Shown here: piece after piece, positions 1-7,466 of the stretch
Layout: every line of letters begins with the position of its first letter
How positions within the stretch are numbered: the first letter of the stretch is position 1
Source of the DNA: an uncultured Clostridia bacterium
Lineage (GTDB): Bacteria; Bacillota; Clostridia; Oscillospirales; Acutalibacteraceae
Assembly (NCBI GenBank): GCA_937892115.1
Contig: CALAUI010000006.1
Span: forward strand, 124,001-188,000
Length of the DNA stretch: 64,000 nt
Direction: 5' to 3'
The notes under the pieces: model-generated
What the model was told of the DNA's origin: nothing
The model's input: only the letters and a program-made list of their open reading frames with translations
The model's database searches: none
Program-made: the position numbers and the translations under genes

Positions 1-405
1 ACCCGCTTTTCTGCCGAGAAGTTTTCTTTCATTTTCAACGGCACTTTGCAGTCCCATTGATATACGGTTAACACCTGCGTTTTTCAGTATGGAAAAATCA
101 AAAAATCTGTCCTTGTTTCCCGTGTCGGAAGGATTGCATTCAACGGTTATTTCGCTGCCGTTTTCAAAGTTTATTGCCGATAAAATATCCGATATTCTGT
201 CTGCACCGAGTACAGACGGTGTACCCCCTCCGAAATATACCGTGTCGTAAGTATACCGAAACCTCTTCAAATCATCTTTGATTTTTCTGCAGTATTCATC
301 AATTATTCCGCTTTTGGGAATGAAGGAATAAAAACTGCAATACGGACATTTGCTTCTGCAAAAGGGTACGTGAATATACAGCCCGACACGTTTATTATCA
401 ATCAT
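1..405 (-). CDS. hemW: Radical SAM heme chaperone HemW (C-terminal part beyond window)
   Basis: Only the first 135 codons are inside the window; the gene runs off the left edge. The start of the protein reads as a radical SAM enzyme: residues about 8-25 contain YIHVPFCRSKCPYCSF, the CxxxCxxC 4Fe-4S/SAM motif with the HemW/HemN-type context, followed by VYFGGGTPS at about 56 and a VECNP strand. HemW delivers heme to membrane targets and is not itself a coproporphyrinogen oxidase; older annotations call it HemN-like. The ATG (405-403) overlaps the last 8 bases of lepA, a lepA-hemW coupling common in Firmicutes. Assignment to HemW rather than HemN rests on this context and on the short N-terminus. 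Confidence 0.9.
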   Translation of the reverse strand, partial: MIDNKRVGLYIHVPFCRSKCPYCSFYSFIPKSGIIDEYCRKIKDDLKRFRYTYDTVYFGGGTPSVLGADRISDILSAINFENGSEITVECNPSDTGNKDRFFDFSILKNAGVNRISMGLQSAVENERKLLGRKAG

Positions 406-2212
406 TGTCGTCAAGCTTGAGAACGGCCATAAACGCTTCCTGAGGTACTTCGACAGTACCGAAGCGGCGCATTCTCTTTTTACCTTCCTTCTGCTTTTCA
501 AGCAGCTTTTTCTTTCTTGTAATATCACCGCCGTAACATTTTGCAAGTACGTCTTTTCTCATTGCTTTTATAGTTTCTCTTGCGATGATTTTACCGCCGA
601 TGCCTATCTGAATGGGAATCTCAAACATCTGTCTCGGAATGTTGTCCTTGAGTCTTTCGGCAATTTTTCTTGCTTTTGAATAAGCTGCATCACTGTGAAT
701 GATGAACGAAAGTGCGTCTATGATTTCGCCGTTGAGCAACACATCAAGCTTAACAAGCTTTGAAGGTCTGTATTCCGATATCTCATAGTCAAAGGAAGCA
801 TATCCTCTTGTCCTTGATTTGAGGGAATCAAAGAAATCATATATGATTTCGTTCAAAGGAAGCTCATAGTGTAAATCCACTCTGTCGGGAGTGATATAAT
901 CCGTTCCGATATATACACCGCGTCTTTCCTGGCACAGCTGCATAACCGTACCGATATACTCTGCCGGAGTATATATGTGAGCATCCGTAAAGGGCTCCTC
1001 ACACGATTGAATCAGTCCCGGATCGGGATAGTGAGTGGGATTGTCGATTTCTATCTGTGAGCCGTCTGTAAGGTTGATTTTATAAATGACGCTTGGAATG
1101 GTTGTTACAAGATCAAGGTCATATTCTCTTTCAAGGCGTTCCTGGATGATTTCAAGGTGAAGAAGTCCGAGAAATCCGCATCTGAATCCGAAGCCGAGAG
1201 CGCTTGAAGTTTCGGGCTCGTATGTAAGCGCCGCATCATTGAGCTGTAATTTTTCAAGAGCATCGCGCAGAGCTTCATAGTCTGCACCGTCTGCCGGGTA
1301 AATTCCGCAGAATACCATCGGATTGACTTTTTTATAACCGGGAAGGGGAGCTGATGCAGGATAACCTACCGTCGTGACAGTATCACCGACCTTGGCATCT
1401 CTTACGGTTTTTATGCTGGCTGTAATATAGCCGACTTCACCTGCAGTTAACTCTTTGCTGGGCTCCATTTCCCTTGCTCTCATATAGCCGGTTTCCACAA
1501 CGGTGAATTCTGCGCCTGTCGCCATCATTCTCATTGTGTCACCGGGTTTAATTTTTCCTTCCTTGACTCTTACATAAACAATAACACCCTTGTAGCTGTC
1601 ATATATTGAGTCAAATATAAGCGCACGGCAGGGGAGAGAATCGTCTGCTTTGGGTGAGGGAATGTATTTAACTATTTCCTCAAGTACCGCCTCGATGTTT
1701 TTACCTGTTTTGGCAGATACTCTCGGTGCCTCGGAGCAATCAAGACCGATTACGTCTTCAACTTCTTTGGCAACTCTGTCGGGGTCTGCCGAAGGAAGGT
1801 CAATCTTATTGATAACGGGTACGATTTCAAGATCATGGTCAAGAGCGAGATATGTGTTTGCAAGTGTCTGCGCTTCAACTCCCTGTGTAGCATCCACGAT
1901 AAGTATTGCACCTTCGCAGGCGGCAAGAGACCTTGACACCTCATAGTTGAAGTCAACGTGACCCGGGGTGTCAATGAGATTGAGGATATACTCCTCTCCG
2001 TTTTCGGCTGTATAATTCAGCTTTACAGCATGTGCTTTGATGGTAATTCCTCTTTCTCTTTCAAGATCCATATCATCAAGCAGCTGCTCCGTCATATCTC
2101 TCAAAGCAACCGATTTGGTCTTTTCAAGCAATCTGTCGGCAAGGGTTGATTTGCCGTGATCTATGTGTGCAATTATGCAGAAGTTTCTTATCTTATCTTT
2201 TGAAACGGACAA
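398..2212 (-). CDS. lepA: Elongation factor 4 (LepA), ribosome back-translocase GTPase
   Basis: Full-length (604 aa) translational GTPase. G1 is AHIDHGKST (about residues 15-23), the switch I region has RERGITI, G3 is DTPGH, and G4 is NKIDLP. It continues through EF-G-like domains II, III and V and ends in the LepA-specific C-terminal domain with GGDITRKKKLLEKQKEGKKRM, the basic stretch typical of EF4. EF4 acts on stalled or mistranslocated ribosomes in the cytoplasm. The start is UUG (2212-2210): GAGAGGT lies seven bases upstream and the family N-terminus follows directly, with no better ATG. It lies 17 bp after the GPH transporter and overlaps hemW by 8 bp, so it may be co-transcribed with the upstream sugar genes. 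Confidence 0.97.
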   Translation of the reverse strand: MSVSKDKIRNFCIIAHIDHGKSTLADRLLEKTKSVALRDMTEQLLDDMDLERERGITIKAHAVKLNYTAENGEEYILNLIDTPGHVDFNYEVSRSLAACEGAILIVDATQGVEAQTLANTYLALDHDLEIVPVINKIDLPSADPDRVAKEVEDVIGLDCSEAPRVSAKTGKNIEAVLEEIVKYIPSPKADDSLPCRALIFDSIYDSYKGVIVYVRVKEGKIKPGDTMRMMATGAEFTVVETGYMRAREMEPSKELTAGEVGYITASIKTVRDAKVGDTVTTVGYPASAPLPGYKKVNPMVFCGIYPADGADYEALRDALEKLQLNDAALTYEPETSSALGFGFRCGFLGLLHLEIIQERLEREYDLDLVTTIPSVIYKINLTDGSQIEIDNPTHYPDPGLIQSCEEPFTDAHIYTPAEYIGTVMQLCQERRGVYIGTDYITPDRVDLHYELPLNEIIYDFFDSLKSRTRGYASFDYEISEYRPSKLVKLDVLLNGEIIDALSFIIHSDAAYSKARKIAERLKDNIPRQMFEIPIQIGIGGKIIARETIKAMRKDVLAKCYGGDITRKKKLLEKQKEGKKRMRRFGTVEVPQEAFMAVLKLDDND

Positions 2213-2229
2213 TGTCTGTACCTCTCAAA

Positions 2230-3813
2230 TTATATAATTTCGTCTGATGTTCTTACTTTGGTTCCCTGACCTATCCACATATTTTCCCAGGGTAATCCGG
2301 TAATGCCTTCAATGCGTTTTTTCTCATTGTCGGAAATGTTGCATTCTCCGGTTTCATGTTTTTCTCGGATTATTCTCTTGATTTCCTCGTGGTCTTCCTT
2401 TGTCATCTTATATGTAAACACGGACATTACGCAGAATACCGCAAGTATTGCGGGAATAATAGAATAGCAAAGCCGCAGACCGAATACTGTCCTCTTTGCC
2501 TGCTTGAGCGGATGTGTTATCTTCGGATCGTATCCGAACCATTCTATCAGCGTTCCGACCGCGTAACCCATAAGGGAACTGACGGTTTTTTTGAATAATG
2601 TACTGAAAGTGGAAATTACACCTTCACGGCGTCTGCCGGTTATGAGCTCATCTACGTCTGTAATATCCGGCTGAATATTTTCAGCAACGAATCCGGGGCC
2701 CGAAAATCCGATATTATAGCAGACGGATGACAGAATGATTACCGTATATTTAATTATTTTCGGTGTGTTGTAGGTGAGAATGCTGTTTGCGGCTATACCC
2801 ACTACCATAAGAGGACCGAGTACCTTTCCGCATGCGGTCTTACCTTTATATCTTGTAATGACATAGTTAATTGGTGAGCCGCAGAATTCCGATATTCCCG
2901 AAATAATATTCAGGGAAATGAAGAATTTATAGGTATCCGTAACGCTAACCATAAAATACTGGTCAGCGTAATTGCAGAAATATCTGCTCATCGAGAAAAA
3001 CAGAGATATTACGAAATATTGACGGAATGCCTTGCTCATGAATACGGTTTTGTATTCGTTTACAAGAAATCTAAGATCAAGCTTCTCGTTTATCTGATCT
3101 TTTGAGGATGGCTCTTTTGTTTTGATAAAGCAGAGAATCGGAGACCACAAAAACCATATTGCGAGTACGATTCCAACCATAGTGTATCTGCCTCTGTCAT
3201 CGGGGGAAGGGTTCGGCAAAGCGGTAAGTGCCGTCTTTATATCGAATCCGCTTAATGCGAGTGCGGCAAAAATATATGATGAAACCTGACCTACGGAGTT
3301 CATACCGTATTCAACGATTTTATACTGTGTTCTTTCAAAATATTCGGGAGCAACGGTAGGAAGCATTGCGTCGTGAGGGATTGAAAGAATCGTCATTCCC
3401 GTGCAATACAGCAAAGCGGCAAAAAGATACCACAGCCACGTCGCCTTTTCGTTTCCGGTTGATGAAATACCGAAGGATGTCCATTTGAATACGTAGGATA
3501 AGCAGAACGGAATGATTGAAACAAGAAGCCAAGGCCTGTGCCTTCCGAACTTTGATTTCGTTCTGTCCGTAATCAGACCCATAATCGGGTCGCTGATTGC
3601 ATCCCAAAGTCCGGAAATGAGTGTTATTTTACCTGCGTCACCGGTCTTCATTCCTTCAACATAGGCAAGGAACTGCTGATGAAACTGGTTTATGGGATAA
3701 CCCGCACCGCCGATAGTTATGTTGGCACAGGTAAAATTTGCCATAGGTCTGAGGACTTCTTTTGTATTGCCTTCAATACCGCATACGTCTTTGATTTTTT
3801 CTCCTAAACCCAA
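2230..3813 (-). CDS. GPH-family (glycoside-pentoside-hexuronide) sugar:cation symporter
   Basis: About 527 aa with roughly 12 hydrophobic segments. The sequence has the MFS/GPH signature after the second helix (DRTKSKFGRHRPW, about residue 85) and a GLWDAISDPIMG helix before it, as in MelB/LacS-type carriers. The likely role is proton- or sodium-coupled uptake of a glycoside. A charged tail follows the last helix. The reading frame is open further upstream, but that part lies inside the GH20 gene. The best start is UUG at 3813, with AGGTGA five bases upstream, 14 bp after the hexosaminidase stop. The pairing with GH20 suggests an N-acetylhexosamine-containing oligosaccharide as substrate (inference). 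Confidence 0.88.
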   Translation of the reverse strand: MGLGEKIKDVCGIEGNTKEVLRPMANFTCANITIGGAGYPINQFHQQFLAYVEGMKTGDAGKITLISGLWDAISDPIMGLITDRTKSKFGRHRPWLLVSIIPFCLSYVFKWTSFGISSTGNEKATWLWYLFAALLYCTGMTILSIPHDAMLPTVAPEYFERTQYKIVEYGMNSVGQVSSYIFAALALSGFDIKTALTALPNPSPDDRGRYTMVGIVLAIWFLWSPILCFIKTKEPSSKDQINEKLDLRFLVNEYKTVFMSKAFRQYFVISLFFSMSRYFCNYADQYFMVSVTDTYKFFISLNIISGISEFCGSPINYVITRYKGKTACGKVLGPLMVVGIAANSILTYNTPKIIKYTVIILSSVCYNIGFSGPGFVAENIQPDITDVDELITGRRREGVISTFSTLFKKTVSSLMGYAVGTLIEWFGYDPKITHPLKQAKRTVFGLRLCYSIIPAILAVFCVMSVFTYKMTKEDHEEIKRIIREKHETGECNISDNEKKRIEGITGLPWENMWIGQGTKVRTSDEII

Positions 3814-3827
3814 AGAGCTCACCTCAA

Positions 3828-5279
3828 TTACTGTAAATTTGATTTGATGAAAGAGTCGATACCGGATTTGATTGACCCTTTGAAAAATTTGTATATATCT
3901 TTTATCCGTGAAGCAGGACTCATTGACCATTGTTCAACCGGAATTATTTCAATTCCGAAGGACTCGGTCAGCTTCCTCAGAGCTTCGTGACGCTTTACGA
4001 ATTCATTATAATCAACATTACTGTTTCCACACCATGCTCTTTCCGCAATAGCAATCATTCTCGGAAACAGTTTACGGTGCAGATCTCTTTCGCTTCTTAC
4101 ATATTCGGTCCACATTTCCGCTTCAATACCGATAATGTTTGAACTGTCCTTGACTGCTCTGTTAACCGGATTGAATGAATATGTTTTCTTTACCGGCGTC
4201 ATTCCGTAGGGATAGTCGCAGTAATAGTGATAAAAATCCGTCTCTATTATTTTTCCGCCCTTATTTGCAAAGTCATAGCTGAGATTATCCTTGTCCATCC
4301 ATCTTTGAACTATGCAGTCGTTTTTATCAAGCATTCCGCCTTTCAGACTTTCGTTCCATGTGATTGCGGTTTTGCCTTTGGATTTAAGATAATTGGAGAT
4401 TGATTTCATAAACCAACCCTGATATTCATCGTAATTGTTCAGATGAAGCTCGTCGTATTTTGCTTTACAGACCCGGCATTCTTTCCATTTGATTTTGGGC
4501 ACTTCGTCACCGCCGATGTGTATATACCTGAAAGGAAACAGCTCACAAACCTCGTCAAGTATATCCTTGCAGAATTGCAACGAATCGGGATTTCCGATAC
4601 ACAGTACGGTATCAAATATTCCCTCTTTTATCTGTGTTTCAACGGGCTCTCCGGTGCATCCGAGATTGTTGTAGGAAGCAAGAACGGAGGTTGTATGTCC
4701 CGGCATATCAATTTCGGGAATAACGTCGATATATCTTTCTTTGCAGTAGTTTACGATTTCCGTAATATCATTTTTTGTATATACGCCGGAATATTCGCCG
4801 CTTTCTATTACTCCGCCGAAGGCAGATGTTTTCCTCTTTGCTCCTATGGTGTTGAGAAGAGGATATTTATCGCTGGGAAATCTCCATCCCTGGTCATCGG
4901 TCAGATGCCAGTGAAAAATATTCATCTTGAAGAATGCCGCCGCGTCTATCAGCTTCTTTATCTGATTGACGTCAAAGAAATGTCGGCTGCAATCAAGCGA
5001 AAAACCTCTGTGTCCGAATTCGGGAGAGTCTTCAATTTCAAGATTCTTGCAAACCACACCGCAGGTTTCCTTGATCTGGTTTAATGTTTTTCCGGCATAA
5101 AACTTACCCGCTTCATCACCGTACATTATATTGACTTTTCCGTTATCTATCTGCAGCTTGTATTCTTCGTGCCCGAGAGATTCGTCTGCCGTATAATTGA
5201 TCTCGGTTTTATCGTTCAATACCGATGAGCCGATTATATATCTGATTTTTCGGGGTGCAGGTATGATTGACGGCTTCAT
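3828..5279 (-). CDS. GH20 beta-N-acetylhexosaminidase, cytoplasmic
   Basis: 483 aa. An N-terminal GH20b-type beta domain (about 1-85) precedes the GH20 TIM barrel. Diagnostic motifs are RGFSLDCSRHFF (91-102), HWHLTDDQGWR (about 123-133), PEIDMPGH (188-195) and IHIGGDE (253-259), where Asp258-Glu259 is the catalytic pair for substrate-assisted hydrolysis of terminal GlcNAc/GalNAc. No signal peptide is seen, so it should act in the cytoplasm on imported oligosaccharide. The ATG at 5279 is preceded by AGGTGGTGA; longer in-frame starts overlap the promoter and are unlikely. First gene of a minus-strand operon with the GPH transporter and, without a visible terminator, lepA-hemW. Confidence 0.93.
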   Translation of the reverse strand: MKPSIIPAPRKIRYIIGSSVLNDKTEINYTADESLGHEEYKLQIDNGKVNIMYGDEAGKFYAGKTLNQIKETCGVVCKNLEIEDSPEFGHRGFSLDCSRHFFDVNQIKKLIDAAAFFKMNIFHWHLTDDQGWRFPSDKYPLLNTIGAKRKTSAFGGVIESGEYSGVYTKNDITEIVNYCKERYIDVIPEIDMPGHTTSVLASYNNLGCTGEPVETQIKEGIFDTVLCIGNPDSLQFCKDILDEVCELFPFRYIHIGGDEVPKIKWKECRVCKAKYDELHLNNYDEYQGWFMKSISNYLKSKGKTAITWNESLKGGMLDKNDCIVQRWMDKDNLSYDFANKGGKIIETDFYHYYCDYPYGMTPVKKTYSFNPVNRAVKDSSNIIGIEAEMWTEYVRSERDLHRKLFPRMIAIAERAWCGNSNVDYNEFVKRHEALRKLTESFGIEIIPVEQWSMSPASRIKDIYKFFKGSIKSGIDSFIKSNLQ

Positions 5280-5307
5280 TATTTCACCACCTGAATATAA
5301 TGGTATT

Positions 5308-5336
5308 ACTATAACAGATAATATGATTGATTTCAA
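5308..5336 (-). promoter_or_regulatory. Sigma-A promoter of the GH20 / GPH operon
   Basis: On the minus strand TTGAAA (5336-5331), a 17 bp spacer, then TATAGT (5313-5308). The -35 box lies only 7 bp from the -35 box of the divergent promoter for the Pr6Pr-like gene. Confidence 0.65.
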
Positions 5337-5343
5337 GGTAAAC

Positions 5344-5372
5344 TTGACAATACGTCCGAGTAGTTGTATATA
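5344..5372 (+). promoter_or_regulatory. Sigma-A promoter of the Pr6Pr-like / nanA pair
   Basis: TTGACA (5344-5349), 17 bp, TATATA (5367-5372), about 20 bp before the start codon. The mRNA leader would be very short, containing little more than the AGGGGG ribosome-binding site. Confidence 0.65.
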
Positions 5373-5391
5373 TTTCTCAGGGGGAATGATA

Positions 5392-6147
5392 ATGAAAAAC
5401 AGTGCAATTTACAGAAACAAACTTTTCGGTACTTTATTCATGATAATTTCGCTGTTTGCGATACTGGTGATATTTCATCGTATTGGTTGTTATTTTTATG
5501 AATTTGACCCTCAGTTTTCACCTTATGATTACGGCAGATTCAACTTTTTTTCGTATTTTACCGTACAGTCAAATATAATGATTGCCGTTTATCTGCTTGT
5601 TTATTCATTGTCTCTTCTCGGAGTAAAAAATGCGGATAAATTGGTTTACAATCCCTATGTTACCGTATTCGTTACGGTTTATATCATTGTTACCGGAGCG
5701 GTTTACTGCTGCGGAATACCTCTCGGATTTACTCCTCCGTTTGTATGGGATACTCCCGTTCACGCAATGTCATCTTTTATTCAGGTTTTTCATCACATGA
5801 TTATCCCTCCGTTGATGATTATCCTGCTTTTTGTAAGAAAAAATACTGCCGTATTCAGAATGAAATATGTCGGATTATGCGGTATTTACCCTTTAGTTTA
5901 CTCTGTGTTTTCAATTATCAGAGGTGCCTTAAGTAATCCGCCGTTCTACGCTTATCCGTTTTATAATCCCATGTTTGTTTACGGATTATTTCATCACGAA
6001 ACGGTGATAACCGATTGTGCGGTAAACGAAATCAGAGAGGGGTATTTCCTTATGCTGCCTCTTCTTGCTGTGGGTATCTTATTATTCGTTATTATTTGCG
6101 TTGCTGTCGCTGTTATTTTCAACAAAAATGTAAAGGAGAATGATTGA
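5392..6147 (+). CDS. Pr6Pr-family multi-pass membrane protein
   Basis: 251 aa with about six hydrophobic helices. Conserved-looking pieces are FFSYFTVQSNIMIA (about 50-63), a central FHHMIIPPLM and a late AYPFYNP motif. These match what I recall of the Pr6Pr / FAR-17a-AIG1-like membrane family, whose bacterial function is not known. The ATG at 5392 is chosen because AGGGGG lies seven bases upstream; an ATG at 5386 would sit on top of that site. It overlaps the neighbourhood of nanA (its TGA lies 2 bp before that ATG), so translation is probably coupled. The family call is from motif memory only. Confidence 0.6.
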   Translation: MKNSAIYRNKLFGTLFMIISLFAILVIFHRIGCYFYEFDPQFSPYDYGRFNFFSYFTVQSNIMIAVYLLVYSLSLLGVKNADKLVYNPYVTVFVTVYIIVTGAVYCCGIPLGFTPPFVWDTPVHAMSSFIQVFHHMIIPPLMIILLFVRKNTAVFRMKYVGLCGIYPLVYSVFSIIRGALSNPPFYAYPFYNPMFVYGLFHHETVITDCAVNEIREGYFLMLPLLAVGILLFVIICVAVAVIFNKNVKEND

Positions 6148-6148
6148 T

Positions 6149-7021
6149 ATGAAAGAGATGAAAGGTATATTTTCGGCGTTGATTACGCCTATGAATTCAG
6201 ATAGTTCAATCAATTTCGGCAATTTCAAAAAGCTTATAGATTTTAATCTTGACAGCGGTATAAACGGTTTTTATGTCGGCGGAAGCACCGGCGAAGGAAT
6301 GCTGATGACAAGCGAAGAAAGAAAACAGGTCTTCAGAGAGGTAAAAAAGTGCGTAGGTGATGCCGTTCCCATGATTGCACATGTCGGTACGGTTTCAACC
6401 GATGAAGCAATAGGAATGGCACTTGAAGCTAAAAAGCTCGGCTATGATGCGATTTCCGCTGTTGCTCCTTTCTATTACGGTTTTTCCGTTGATGCGATAA
6501 AACAATATTATACCGATATTGTCAATGCAGCTGATATGCCGATGTATATCTATAATTTTCAGGCAGGAACCGGATTCGGACTTACACCGAAAATTGCAAA
6601 GGAAATCTTTGATTCAGACCCGAGATTTGCAGGTATAAAGCATACGTCAAATGATTTGTTTGCGCTTGAACAATTCAAGGAAAATATCAGCGGTATAACT
6701 GTTTTCAACGGTTATGATGAGATTTGTCTCGGCGGTCTTTCCATGGGTGCCGACGGTGCCATCGGAAGCACATATAACTTTATGGGTAAGAGATTTGTCA
6801 ACCTTTACAAAGCTTTCAAATCCGGCGATATGGAAACCGCTTCAAAGCTTCAGAAAGAAGCAAACGAAATTATAGCGGTTATGTGTAAATACGGTGTGCT
6901 TCCGTGTGAAAAGGAAATCCTTAATCAGATGGGCATTGATGTCGGTGCTTGCAGGAGACCCTTCCTTCCCATAAATGATGAAGCTAAAAAAGCCGTTTCA
7001 AAGCTGATTGATTTAATTTGA
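6149..7021 (+). CDS. nanA: N-acetylneuraminate lyase
   Basis: 290 aa class I aldolase of the DapA/NanA superfamily, cleaving sialic acid to N-acetylmannosamine and pyruvate in the cytoplasm. It has the sialate-type GGSTGEG loop (44-50), Tyr135 in the IYNFQ strand, the Schiff-base Lys164 in GIKHTS, and NGYDE plus GSTYNFMG farther on, all favouring NanA over dihydrodipicolinate synthase. The ATG at 6149 is about ten bases after AAAGGAG; another ATG at 6140 touches that site and overlaps the upstream stop. No NanE, NanK or sialic-acid transporter is adjacent, although GH20 and a GPH carrier lie across the divergent promoter. Confidence 0.9.
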   Translation: MKEMKGIFSALITPMNSDSSINFGNFKKLIDFNLDSGINGFYVGGSTGEGMLMTSEERKQVFREVKKCVGDAVPMIAHVGTVSTDEAIGMALEAKKLGYDAISAVAPFYYGFSVDAIKQYYTDIVNAADMPMYIYNFQAGTGFGLTPKIAKEIFDSDPRFAGIKHTSNDLFALEQFKENISGITVFNGYDEICLGGLSMGADGAIGSTYNFMGKRFVNLYKAFKSGDMETASKLQKEANEIIAVMCKYGVLPCEKEILNQMGIDVGACRRPFLPINDEAKKAVSKLIDLI

Positions 7022-7035
7022 CAAATATTTAATGA

Positions 7036-7108
7036 TGTGATATCATACACTCAGTAGGCGCGTCAGGCCTCCCGGAGTGTTATCACTTTTTGCCAACGAA
7101 CCTACTCA
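7036..7108 (+). ncRNA. Unassigned structured RNA with potential pseudoknot, after nanA
   Basis: A bulged hairpin is formed by GTGATA (7037-7042) with TATCAC (7081-7086) and ACACTC (7047-7052) with GAGTGT (7075-7080). A 4-nt bulge lies on the 5' side only. The 22-nt apical loop contains AGTAGG (7053-7058), complementary to CCTACT (7101-7106) downstream of the stem, so an H-type pseudoknot is possible. A strong terminator follows at once. It does not match any riboswitch or ncRNA family I recognise. It could be a riboswitch-like element, an sRNA, or the 3' UTR of nanA. Confidence 0.45.
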
Positions 7109-7152
7109 GGAGTACGCTGCTGTGCCGTAAAGCGGTGTACTCCGGTTTTATT
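7109..7152 (+). terminator. Intrinsic terminator after the structured RNA / nanA
   Basis: GGAGTACGCTGC (7109-7120) pairs with GCGGTGTACTCC (7132-7143), 12 bp including two G-U pairs, followed by GGTTTTATTTT. It separates nanA from the valS transcript. Confidence 0.8.
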
Positions 7153-7168
7153 TTATATGAAATTTTTG

Positions 7169-7197
7169 TTGACTTTATTTTTTTACTATGATATTAT
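7169..7197 (+). promoter_or_regulatory. Promoter of the valS T-box transcript
   Basis: TTGACT (7169-7174), 17 bp, TATTAT (7192-7197), with TG one base before the -10 (extended -10). Transcription should start near 7204. Confidence 0.7.
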
Positions 7198-7203
7198 TTC
7201 TGC

Positions 7204-7437
7204 GTTGAATGACAGTGATGGGGAGAGCGGCAATGCTCCGTTTTTTCAGAGAGTCGGTGTTTGGTGTGAGCCGATAAACGAATTGTCTGCTGTAGCCCTT
7301 GAGTCGGGAAGAAGAAAACGCAAGTGATTAGACCTTCCCCGTATGGCAGCGTTAATGCTTTTGAGTGGCCTAAATGGCAAATTGAGTGGTACCGCGGGTA
7401 ATTATGCTCGTCTCATTTTTGAGACGGGTTTTTTGTT
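7204..7437 (+). promoter_or_regulatory. T-box leader (tRNA-Val-sensing) of valS
   Basis: The leader carries the T-box core GTGGTACCGCGGG (7386-7398), which binds the NCCA end of uncharged tRNA. It ends in a terminator: CTCGTCTCA (7407-7415) pairs with TGAGACGGG (7420-7428), followed by six T. Stem I elements are readable upstream, with AGTGA near 7214 and a GAA before a possible specifier GTC (7285-7287), a valine codon. The specifier assignment is tentative; the T-box and terminator are clear. Uncharged tRNA-Val should favour antitermination and valS expression. Confidence 0.93.
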
Positions 7438-7466
7438 TTATGAAAATAAATGAAAGGATTGATAAT

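Noticed and set aside
2230..3930. Longer N-terminus of the GPH transporter starting at 3930
   Set aside because: It would overlap the end of the GH20 gene by about 100 bp and adds a polar stretch not expected before the first helix.
4443..5084. Open frame of 213 codons on the plus strand
   Set aside because: Antisense to the GH20 catalytic barrel; no start signal and no motif.
7036..7108. Possible SRP RNA, 6S RNA, preQ1, guanidine-III, fluoride, THF or cyclic-di-GMP riboswitch
   Set aside because: None of the conserved sequence blocks of these families as I know them are present, so the element is reported as unassigned.
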